This document shows, piece after piece, positions 37,010 to 44,721 of a stretch of 64,000 nucleotides of DNA; within the stretch, counting starts at the first letter, position 1; each line of letters starts with the position of its first letter. A program made the position numbers and the translations under genes. Source of the DNA: Ignavibacteriales bacterium (GTDB taxonomy: Bacteria; Bacteroidota; Ignavibacteria; Ignavibacteriales; Ignavibacteriaceae); assembly GCA_016709765.1 (NCBI GenBank), contig JADJMD010000012.1:372001-436000 (forward strand), in the 5' to 3' direction. Below the pieces are notes generated by a model that saw only the letters and a list, made by a program, of their open reading frames with translations, did no database searches and was not told where the DNA came from.

Positions 37010-37318
37010 ATGAGTAAATGGGCTGATTATCTGATCTCTGCTATTAGGTATGAAGATGAAAAAAACAATATTCTGTTTGCTTACCTTAAAGTACATCAGG
37101 ATAATGGAGTGGAAATTGGTGCGGGTACCACTTGGAGCAGAGATGAAGTTATTGAGGCTATGTACAATGGAAAAACTTTTTATACAATACTTAAAAGTAA
37201 CTCAGGTGAATGGAAAAAAGGTTCTATTGTATCACTGATTACTAAAAATGGTAAAACTGTTCTTACTGATAATGAATATACAGACCTTGACTACCTTGCT
37301 GATTTGCAGGAGCTATAA
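37010..37318 (+). CDS. DUF3892-family protein
   Basis: A 102-residue protein with the DUF3892 pattern: ADYLISAIRYEDEKNNI, a middle segment SRDEVIEAMYNGKTFYTIL, then GEWKKGSIVSLI and the terminal NEYTDLDYLADLQEL. I start it at ATG 37010 because CGAGGG lies seven bases before it; the frame is open 12 codons further upstream to 36974. It is next to, and in the same order as, the interrupted DUF3892 gene, so the two are probably an old tandem duplication. The function of the family is unknown. Confidence 0.75.
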   Translation: MSKWADYLISAIRYEDEKNNILFAYLKVHQDNGVEIGAGTTWSRDEVIEAMYNGKTFYTILKSNSGEWKKGSIVSLITKNGKTVLTDNEYTDLDYLADLQEL

Positions 37319-37577
37319 ATTATTCCACACCCTGCTGGGGGAAGGGTCTGGTCTGTAGAATAACTAATCCAACATCCGGCGATTATCCTCCCCGTTTATC
37401 CGCCGGAAGATTTTATTGAGTTATACTTTTCTTTGTAAAAGTATAACAATCCGGTTTGTTTGGAGGCTAACAAACCGGAAACCTTTGCATAGATAATATT
37501 CGGTCCTGTTTGGGGCAATGGGACTGGATAAAGGTATAAGAAAAAAAACTATTTCATAATTAAATAAAAGTAACGAA
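37319..37577. other. GC-richer intergenic stretch with three hairpins
   Basis: No gene is evident. Three consecutive perfect stems are present: CCGGCG/CGCCGG (37376-37381 and 37401-37406), TTATACTTTT/AAAAGTATAA (37421-37430 and 37437-37446), and TCCGGTTTGTT/AACAAACCGGA (37450-37460 and 37469-37479, loop TGGAGGCT). The stretch is richer in G and C than its surroundings. It could be terminator debris, a dispersed repeat, or a structured RNA. Confidence 0.5.
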
Positions 37578-37988
37578 ATGAAGCTTAGAGATAGATGTAA
37601 ATTACTTTGCGTTGCATCCGCATTAATATTTTTATTAGGCATAGTGTGTGGCATTGGCGGTGTAATTGATCTGATTAACAATACAGATATTTTGGTCGGG
37701 ATTAATATCAGTTCTATTGTACTTGTATTGTTTACCATCATTCTGATATTCTTAAGTGCTGCTACAATTATTACTGCAATTGGTGTTTATGAACAGAATG
37801 AAAAATTTATTCTAGTAGGGATGGCACTTACTACGGTATTTATTTTTTACAGCATCTTAAAGGGTTACGTACTTTTCGGCAATTCGATTAGTGAAGCAGC
37901 AATTATTAATATTATTGCTGGTGGTATAATTATTTCTTTACTTATGCTTGGTAAAAGAACGTTGGATAAAACACAGAGAGGTGTATAA
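37578..37988 (+). CDS. Four-helix membrane protein of unknown function
   Basis: A 136-residue protein with about four membrane helices (residues 10-32, 42-65, 72-95, 105-125) and short polar ends. I recognise no family and see no catalytic motif. The start ATG at 37578 has only a weak purine stretch (AAGTAACGAA) before it. It follows the three-hairpin region and lies 85 bp upstream of the SpoIIAA-like gene on the same strand. Confidence 0.55.
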   Translation: MKLRDRCKLLCVASALIFLLGIVCGIGGVIDLINNTDILVGINISSIVLVLFTIILIFLSAATIITAIGVYEQNEKFILVGMALTTVFIFYSILKGYVLFGNSISEAAIINIIAGGIIISLLMLGKRTLDKTQRGV

Positions 37989-38073
37989 TCAATTTCTAGT
38001 GCTAAACTTATTGAGATTATTAAACAGTTATTGTAGTTTTGGGTAAAGTTCTTTTAACAATTAAAGATTTATA

Positions 38074-38448
38074 ATGGTAAATAAATTTAAGTATCAGTAT
38101 GATAGTTCAACGGGTATTTTGTTTAAGTACTATTATGGACCAATCACAATTGAAGATATCCATTCCTCTTGGGATTATGCTATTAATAATAACCTAATAC
38201 CTAAAGGAACTCGAAGCTTTGTTTTAGATTATACAGCTGCTTCATTTGATATAAAAGTTAAAGAGCATACTAAAATTGCAGAGTACTATAGAAACCATCT
38301 TGAGGTTTTTAAAAATTGCAAAATTGCAATTATTACTCAAACCCCTAAAGATGTTGTAATACCTGCACTAGTTGAAACAATTGATGAAGGCTACTATTCC
38401 AAACCATTTTATACTCTTGAAGCCGCCATTGATTGGGTGCTAAAGTAG
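38074..38448 (+). CDS. SpoIIAA/STAS-like small protein
   Basis: A 124-residue soluble protein whose strand-helix pattern (FKYQYDSSTGILFKYYYGPIT, SFVLDYTAASFD, CKIAIITQTPKDVVIPALVE, in parts) matches SpoIIAA-like proteins, a STAS-fold group common in environmental Bacteroidota, many of unknown role. The usual phosphorylatable serine of anti-anti-sigma factors is not obvious here, so I do not assign a sigma-control role. It lies among small membrane protein genes. Confidence 0.55.
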   Translation: MVNKFKYQYDSSTGILFKYYYGPITIEDIHSSWDYAINNNLIPKGTRSFVLDYTAASFDIKVKEHTKIAEYYRNHLEVFKNCKIAIITQTPKDVVIPALVETIDEGYYSKPFYTLEAAIDWVLK

Positions 38449-38526
38449 CATTTAATAATACTGTTTTATTTGCTATCTGTTAATTGTAAAAAATAATCTA
38501 TTAAACTAAGTTGCAATAAACATTTT

Positions 38527-38961
38527 GTGATGCTGATGCAATTACCTGAAAAAACTCTTTACACTACCCTTATTATCCTTAATATATTTCTGGCTCTTAC
38601 AGCAATACCTGGCGGGTTCTGTTTACTTACAGGTATTGCCGCACCACCTATAGAAGAATTAAATGATTCCGTATTTAAAGATTATATTATACCCGGACTT
38701 GCACTTATGATTATTGTTGGCGGTAGTGCATTGTTTACCTCCATTATGTTGATACGAAAAAACAAATATGCTTTGCTTTTTTCTGCTTTGTGCGGTTTGA
38801 TTATTATGTTTTTTGAATTTGTTGAAGTACTTGCTATTGGCTCACCCACCGGTGCAGGACTTGTAATGCAGATAATTTATTTTATACTTGGTGTACTGCT
38901 GGTTAAATTGTCTTTGTTTATAATCTATTTCGATAAAAAAACTGAACAAAATATTCTATAA
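38527..38961 (+). CDS. Small four-helix membrane protein
   Basis: About 144 residues with four membrane helices (residues 12-35, 52-75, 82-105, 112-135). The first codon of the frame is GTG; ATG codons at 38530 and 38536 are equally possible starts, with no strong Shine-Dalgarno sequence to decide. A proline/glycine-rich loop AIPGGFCLLTGIAAPPIEEL lies between helices 1 and 2. I do not recognise the family. It ends two bases before the next gene, so the two are probably cotranscribed. Confidence 0.55.
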   Translation: MMLMQLPEKTLYTTLIILNIFLALTAIPGGFCLLTGIAAPPIEELNDSVFKDYIIPGLALMIIVGGSALFTSIMLIRKNKYALLFSALCGLIIMFFEFVEVLAIGSPTGAGLVMQIIYFILGVLLVKLSLFIIYFDKKTEQNIL

Positions 38962-38963
38962 TT

Positions 38964-39698
38964 ATGAAATTAAAAATTAATTTTGTTAATCAAATTATAA
39001 CTCTCAGCTTATTAGTAAGTGTAATTATTTTTCCTCAAGATAAGCAACAGGATCATTCTCTATTAGCTAAAAATTTTATTCTAAAGAATAGAATTGATCA
39101 TCAAAGAGCATTCATTATGCCTTATGATACAGCAGATAACCAAAAGTGGACGAAAGAAATCGAAGACATTTTACATACTGATAAACTTGAATACACAATA
39201 AGAATAATTAATAAAATAAAATCGCTTGAATCATTTCTATTACAAGATATGACTAATACACGTTTACACCTATATTATAGTAGTTTTTACATTTATAATA
39301 CTGATAACAGATATGATGGTTATGATGAAATAGATTCTGATAATATACTTGACTATATAAACGATCACCTTTTAGTTAATGCAAATGATGAAGATCTTAA
39401 TAAAATTATTGATCTGTTTAATGAAGTCTATTTTTATCCAATGAAATCAGTCGATGATTCAATAATTTTTTATAATGGTTATAACTCTGAAGAATTTACT
39501 ATTCTGGACGATGTTGTTAGGCTTGATGGACTTTTAACTTTTTTTGATCAGCAAGATGTTCGCTATCAAAGAAGAGTATGTAAAAAGTATTTAGGTGATA
39601 GTTTTATCGAATACTACGAAATCTATTATTGGTTTAAAAGTAATAAGATGAATATATCAGAAAATTTACTGCTTAAATTAAAAGCTGATCAAGAGTAG
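38964..39698 (+). CDS. Exported protein of unknown function
   Basis: A 244-residue protein with an N-terminal signal sequence (hydrophobic residues 10-24, cleavage plausible near FPQD). The mature part is mostly helical, rich in Asp, Tyr and Asn, and has no motif that I recognise. It begins two bases after the small membrane protein gene and is followed 20 bp later by a lipoprotein gene, suggesting an envelope gene cluster. Confidence 0.55.
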   Translation: MKLKINFVNQIITLSLLVSVIIFPQDKQQDHSLLAKNFILKNRIDHQRAFIMPYDTADNQKWTKEIEDILHTDKLEYTIRIINKIKSLESFLLQDMTNTRLHLYYSSFYIYNTDNRYDGYDEIDSDNILDYINDHLLVNANDEDLNKIIDLFNEVYFYPMKSVDDSIIFYNGYNSEEFTILDDVVRLDGLLTFFDQQDVRYQRRVCKKYLGDSFIEYYEIYYWFKSNKMNISENLLLKLKADQE

Positions 39699-39718
39699 AC
39701 AACTGTTTTTAATAATGT

Positions 39719-40213
39719 ATGAAACTTAACTCTCAAATAAAATTACTATTTGCTTTACTTGCATTTGCCTTAACAATGCAAAGCTGTTACACCGAAGTTG
39801 TTTTGCCAAAGCATACAGTAAGGAAAACAAAGATTGATAAAGATCGCATTGTTAATTTTACTTACACCGTTATTGATACATTTGATAACGACTGGTTTCC
39901 TGATGAAGGTTATTACTACGAGTACAGACCACAAAGCAGCAAAATAATTAAAGAAGATAAAATAGATGTATTCCTTAATATGCTTTATGCAAAGGGTTAT
40001 AATATTGTTGGTGCGTGGTACAGACCTACTACAATTAATTGTTACAACAATGGCAGACCTGTTTCCCGGGCTGAAAGCGCAACGTTTGGACCAACATTTT
40101 TAATTCTTTTATCTAATGTTGATGACTCTATAATAGAATACGATTTTTATCCGTTGCTACGTAAACCAGAAATTATTTGCCCTTACAATGTTGAGGAGTA
40201 TTGGGTTGAGTAG
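39719..40213 (+). CDS. Small lipoprotein of unknown function
   Basis: A 164-residue lipoprotein with signal KLLFALLAFALTMQSC (lipobox MQSC, Cys at about residue 23). The mature part is tyrosine-rich and beta-like, with YYYEYRPQSSK near 65 and a GAWYRPTTINCYNNG segment near 100. No family is recognised. It ends the plus-strand cluster that begins with the two-component pair; the next gene is convergent. Confidence 0.6.
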   Translation: MKLNSQIKLLFALLAFALTMQSCYTEVVLPKHTVRKTKIDKDRIVNFTYTVIDTFDNDWFPDEGYYYEYRPQSSKIIKEDKIDVFLNMLYAKGYNIVGAWYRPTTINCYNNGRPVSRAESATFGPTFLILLSNVDDSIIEYDFYPLLRKPEIICPYNVEEYWVE

Positions 40214-40256
40214 AATAAAGTAATGAGTATAAAGATTCGTTAAAGTATTAAACTTA

Positions 40257-40354
40257 CACACCCCTTCTATTTGATTTATAAGACTTCTCCCTGCGGTCGA
40301 AGTGACAAACACTCTTAACAGCAGACTTTAACAAGTGCGGACTAAGGAGGGGTT
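40257..40354. repeat. Putative dispersed palindromic repeat element
   Basis: The intergenic stretch contains, on the minus strand, GTCACTTCGACCGCAGGGAG followed by AAGTC (40307 back to 40283), a motif type that I know as a very abundant intergenic repeat in Bacteroidota genomes. Imperfect inverted ends ACACCCCTTCT and AGGAGGGGTT flank it. The outer limits are my estimate. Confidence 0.45.
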
Positions 40355-42266
40355 AATTTTTTTTAAGTACAAACTTAGCTTTATCAAATTCAATAACCTG
40401 TTTTATAAAATCATAAAATTCTGCATAAGCAGATAAAGGAATATGGTTTTGTATTAGTTCATAATTTCGAACATAAAAAAGTTTACCATCCAATAAATCA
40501 TATTCTGTACTATATCTGCCAAAGCTACTTTCTATCGACTTATTTTTTGGTTTTGATTCCATGTTATAACCGAGTGGAATTTTAATAATAACAGTATCTA
40601 CATCCTGATATGGATAAGCAAAATATACCGGATATTTTCTTTTCGTTATTTCTTCCTTTGGTAAATCTTTACCCGATTTTCTATTAAATATACTTGGATT
40701 GATAAATACTCTATCATTTAATTGAGATAAAAATCTATGATAAACCCCAATTAGCGACAAATTGAGATCACTATTTTTTTCATTATTAGATTCATCAGAT
40801 TCTAATTGTTCAATGGTTAAGTTTGAATAGTTTGCGCTTAACATATTTATCACAAATAATTTGTCATCCTTACTATTCAACTTTGCCAGATTGTTCTTTA
40901 CATAATTTTTTTGATTCCCGGTAGTTATAATTTTAGCATCAAACTTTAAATCACCCGTAATTTCAATAGCCCCATTAAAAACTGAAACCATTTTATTTTG
41001 ATCAGACTTTTTTTGAGGTGTTCGTACCAGCCTTCCTTTTTGATCACCAATAACAAGAGCATTTATGTCCTCAATAGTTGATGGAACATCTCCCAAATCA
41101 TTATATGTAGAAGTGCATTCCAGCCATAAAGTATCATTATCTAAAGGTACACAAACAATACAATGATTAAATTGATTGGACGGTTGCTCCGAATCTACAA
41201 CCCCTTTATTTCTTGTTAGGGCAAGTGCCGGATATGATTTTATATTAACCACATTCAACATAGAAACCATATATGTTGAAAGATCTTTGCAATCACCATA
41301 TCTGTTTTTGAACACTTGATCCGCAAACTGTGGCTGCCAACCTGCTAACCCCATTTCAATTGCAACATATCTGTTTTTTTTCTGAAGATATTTATACAGT
41401 ATTCTAATTTTTTCTTTAGGCTCAGTAATATTTTGTACTAATCCTAAAATTTCGTTTTTAGCTTCATCGGATAAATCATATCTGTCCGCGCTTAATTGTT
41501 TATACCAGTTAGAAAAATCTTCCCAGCTATTTGCATTTCCCTCATACGCGTCAGTTTTAAAATTTTGTGGTACAAAAAATATTGCTTTCTGAATTCTATC
41601 TTCGGGAGACAAATAATCTTCATCAAGAATAGTGGGAATGTTTCTTAATTTCCATGTGTATTCTTTAAATGTATCATCTGCTTTTTCTACCGGATCAATT
41701 TCAATCCCCTTCCCATAAAATCTAAATTTAACATCCGAATTAATCTTTAATTTGTAGATTGAGGAGTAACTTGGAATGCTTGTTTGCGGAAACCAATTAG
41801 GCCAAAATAATAATGTCTTAATTTTAATGGTAAAGTGATATTGAAAAATAAAAGGATATGAATGATGCTGCATTTCAAAATACTTATAATTATGTCCCGA
41901 ATAAAATGCGTCACCGGAGTATTCCTGCTCTTTAATTTCGTCAGAATCCAGTTCTTTAATAACATCACCATTTAAGTCAGTTAACGAAGCTTCAAGTTCT
42001 TCGATAACATTAAAATGAGATTCATTTATGAACAACTGGCAAAACTCATCTGCTTTACTATTTTTAATAAGTATTTTTTTACTTACAGAATATTCGGCAC
42101 TGTAATTATCAGGAATTTCAATTTCAGTAATATCTTCTAAAATAACAGCCTCGGCTTTTAGAACTAGTGAATCAAAATTTACTTCCTGAGTTGATTGTGC
42201 AAAACACAACCCACCTACTATAAAAGTTATTAAAAATATTGTTAAAATTATTATTTTTTTATCCAT
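40353..42266 (-). CDS. Exported DUF3857/transglutaminase-like protein, triad intact
   Basis: A 637-residue secreted protein. A signal peptide (residues 1-23, GLCFAQ) is followed by a DUF3857 beta domain (about 45-200), a transglutaminase core (about 265-400) and a C-terminal DUF2569-like beta region. The core has Cys326 in NRYGDCKDLS, His368 in NQFNHCIV and Glu383 in LWLECTS, where family members usually have Asp; a papain-like Cys-His-acid triad is thus conserved. The substrate is unknown. It lies 18 bp downstream of a paralogue on the same strand, likely a tandem duplication. Confidence 0.85.
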   Translation of the reverse strand: MDKKIIILTIFLITFIVGGLCFAQSTQEVNFDSLVLKAEAVILEDITEIEIPDNYSAEYSVSKKILIKNSKADEFCQLFINESHFNVIEELEASLTDLNGDVIKELDSDEIKEQEYSGDAFYSGHNYKYFEMQHHSYPFIFQYHFTIKIKTLLFWPNWFPQTSIPSYSSIYKLKINSDVKFRFYGKGIEIDPVEKADDTFKEYTWKLRNIPTILDEDYLSPEDRIQKAIFFVPQNFKTDAYEGNANSWEDFSNWYKQLSADRYDLSDEAKNEILGLVQNITEPKEKIRILYKYLQKKNRYVAIEMGLAGWQPQFADQVFKNRYGDCKDLSTYMVSMLNVVNIKSYPALALTRNKGVVDSEQPSNQFNHCIVCVPLDNDTLWLECTSTYNDLGDVPSTIEDINALVIGDQKGRLVRTPQKKSDQNKMVSVFNGAIEITGDLKFDAKIITTGNQKNYVKNNLAKLNSKDDKLFVINMLSANYSNLTIEQLESDESNNEKNSDLNLSLIGVYHRFLSQLNDRVFINPSIFNRKSGKDLPKEEITKRKYPVYFAYPYQDVDTVIIKIPLGYNMESKPKNKSIESSFGRYSTEYDLLDGKLFYVRNYELIQNHIPLSAYAEFYDFIKQVIEFDKAKFVLKKN

Positions 42267-42284
42267 TACATTTTTTTTGTAATA

Positions 42285-44207
42285 TTAATTAGGAGTAACC
42301 GTCTTGTTAATAACTATTTGATCTCGTGATGCACTGACTACTTCATCGTAAAATGACTTTATCCTATTATAGTCTCTGGTTAATAACCTCTTATTTCGTA
42401 GTCCAATAGTTCTTGTGCATTCAATATAATTATCGCCTTTTGCATAGGATTGACTGAACCCTAAATCGGTAATTAAATTTTTTCTTTTAGTTGGAATTTG
42501 GGATGCTGAATAAGCTTTAGGTAATTCTATTTTTAAATATTCAGTTTTGCTGAAAGCATATTCAAAATCAATGGGGCTAGATCTTTTAGGTTTGATAAAG
42601 GGATTTTCTTCAAGTGCAGAAAAAAATGGTACTGGAAAATATCCTAAGTCTTCATTTTCCTCAATATAATTTGGGATGCTAAATGATAAATTTAAGGTTA
42701 AGGGTCTGGCGATAGAATCTACATCCACATAAAAGAATGTATCCAATTTTGCTTCAGCAAAATGCTTGGTGAGAAAATCTTTAACATAGTCCGCGTGATC
42801 TTTTTCATGCAAAATATCATATTCATCTAATGCGGCGTATCCGGAATATTGAATAACCGTATTCGCCTTTAAAGTTTTATCTTCATTAATACTTGCATTT
42901 GTATTAATTAAAATTGCACTAACAACCTGTTCAGGTGTTATCGATATAATAGTTCCTTTTTCTTCCTCAATTAAAAATCCGATCGGTACATCAGTACTTG
43001 GTGTTAGACAACCAAACGGACTTCGCGAAGACACTGGATATAAAAAGTAATTTTTTGAATTTTCATTTAACAAACATATTAATCTGTTAAACTGACTTCC
43101 ATCGCAAAATTCTGTCGATACTTCCCCATTCTTTTTTGTGCTAATCCATACTGGTTTTGCATCCAGCCCAGCTGTCCTTAACATATTAATTAACAGCATA
43201 CTTTTTTCAGATGAACTACCGGATTTATCTTTTAACACTTCTGCGGGTTCTTTAAAATAATCACCAATCAAAGATTTATGTTCCGTGGTTTTAATATTTT
43301 GAGAAACATAATTATAAATCAATCTGGCTTTTTTAAGATTAATACTTTCAGGTTGAATAATTTCTTTTACAATACTTTCGCATTCATCATCATCCATTAG
43401 ATCTTCATATATTTTATAAATTCGTGTAGCTACATCATCCCAAGTTTGCGCAAATTTAATATGCACATATTCGTTTTTATATGCCACAAGTACAAATCGC
43501 ATTTTAGCGTAATTATCTTCAACATTATCAGTATATGGCTCGTCTTTTATCCCGGGTAAATCTTTACAGAACCAGGTAAAAATTGCTAATTTTTGTCTAA
43601 TATTATCGGGGTCGAATGCTTCTTCTACGCGTTCTTCAAAATCATAAAGTTCTAAGTTCGAACTAAGTCGTTTATATGCAAATCCTTTGGGAAGAAAAAC
43701 CTTTACTTCACTATATTTTGTATATATATCTGTTTGAAAAGACCACGGCTCTAAATGAGAGATGTACTCAGATCTTATCGAATATATATAGTCAAACACT
43801 GAACCTGCTTCTACACCAGGGATTGGAAATGAAACTTTATTAATCAATTCACCCTTCTCAGTAAAAATATTGTCATCATCCAATTCATACTCTGTTCCAT
43901 CGGGTGATATTGAAATTGCTTCAATATCATCCAATACATCTTTATGCCATATTCTTAATTCAATATTTGCTTGCTTTTTACCCTCTTCTGTAAAGACTTT
44001 AATTCTTACGTGCCTTTCAGTCATTAAATAAAAATCTTTAGATATTTTGATTGTAATCTTATCAAAAATAACTGCAGCATCTTCTTCTGGATCTTCAGGT
44101 AAGCTTGTCATCTTAAGAAGTTCATCAGGAACTTCACCAAAATCTTGTGAATAGCCGTTAAAAACTATTAGTAAAAAGAATGGGATGATCAAATAACACT
44201 TTTTCAT
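42285..44207 (-). CDS. Exported DUF3857/transglutaminase-like protein, triad lost
   Basis: A 640-residue paralogue of the gene downstream, with a signal peptide (residues 1-20, NGYSQ), DUF3857 domain (about 50-210) and a transglutaminase-like core (about 285-400). Aligned to the paralogue by eye, the catalytic cysteine position reads GSSSEKS (Ser332), the histidine position reads FNRLIC (Arg375) and the acidic position reads LYPVSS (near 390). All three triad residues are therefore replaced and the domain is expected to be non-catalytic. The chain is otherwise full length and undamaged. It probably heads a two-gene operon. Confidence 0.83.
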   Translation of the reverse strand: MKKCYLIIPFFLLIVFNGYSQDFGEVPDELLKMTSLPEDPEEDAAVIFDKITIKISKDFYLMTERHVRIKVFTEEGKKQANIELRIWHKDVLDDIEAISISPDGTEYELDDDNIFTEKGELINKVSFPIPGVEAGSVFDYIYSIRSEYISHLEPWSFQTDIYTKYSEVKVFLPKGFAYKRLSSNLELYDFEERVEEAFDPDNIRQKLAIFTWFCKDLPGIKDEPYTDNVEDNYAKMRFVLVAYKNEYVHIKFAQTWDDVATRIYKIYEDLMDDDECESIVKEIIQPESINLKKARLIYNYVSQNIKTTEHKSLIGDYFKEPAEVLKDKSGSSSEKSMLLINMLRTAGLDAKPVWISTKKNGEVSTEFCDGSQFNRLICLLNENSKNYFLYPVSSRSPFGCLTPSTDVPIGFLIEEEKGTIISITPEQVVSAILINTNASINEDKTLKANTVIQYSGYAALDEYDILHEKDHADYVKDFLTKHFAEAKLDTFFYVDVDSIARPLTLNLSFSIPNYIEENEDLGYFPVPFFSALEENPFIKPKRSSPIDFEYAFSKTEYLKIELPKAYSASQIPTKRKNLITDLGFSQSYAKGDNYIECTRTIGLRNKRLLTRDYNRIKSFYDEVVSASRDQIVINKTVTPN

Positions 44208-44721
44208 ATCTCCACCTGAAAATATTATTGAAATATATAGATTCTTATTTAGCCGTCAATAAATAAAGAAATTAATTGCTTTCATTTACCCTATAATTAA
44301 TAATTTACAACTATTGATAATGTAATTATTCTCAATCTTATATAATGTTTGATTTCCTGGTGTACATACTTGTAAGAATAACGGAATAGAACGGTCTGAA
44401 TCCTGGTTAGTAGTAAGTGAAGTATGATTATAAAGTTTTAATTTTCCCATATCACCCGTACAAATATCGTAAAACAATTAAACAATTTCCAAATAATTGC
44501 AGTAACTTTTTTAAATATGCAAGGTCCTGCTGAGTGATGAAATAATTATTAAGCGTCACACATTTAATACCAGCGAGTTTCTATAAAGAGCACATTGCTT
44601 ACTGAAGTTTTATTCCGTTCACTAAAACAAATCAACCGCTTACATAAATTTGCTTTATAAACGAACCTTAATAAAATATTTTTGACACAAAGAAATTAAC
44701 ATTTTTATAAAAGGAATAAAT
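44208..44721. other. 514-bp divergent intergenic region
   Basis: This stretch separates the minus-strand DUF3857 pair from the plus-strand receptor and should contain promoters in both directions. A TTGACA (44682-44687) with TATAAA (44706-44711) lies so close to the receptor ATG at 44722 that it would give an almost leaderless message. I see no gene; a 63-codon minus-strand frame at 44286-44477 is unconvincing. Confidence 0.45.

Noticed and set aside
44286..44477. Minus-strand 63-codon frame in the divergent gap
   Set aside because: No ribosome binding site or recognisable sequence; likely chance.
44682..44711. TTGACA-N18-TATAAA promoter before the outer-membrane receptor
   Set aside because: Transcription would start only about four bases before the ATG and leave out the AAAAGGA ribosome binding site, so it is doubtful as the main promoter.
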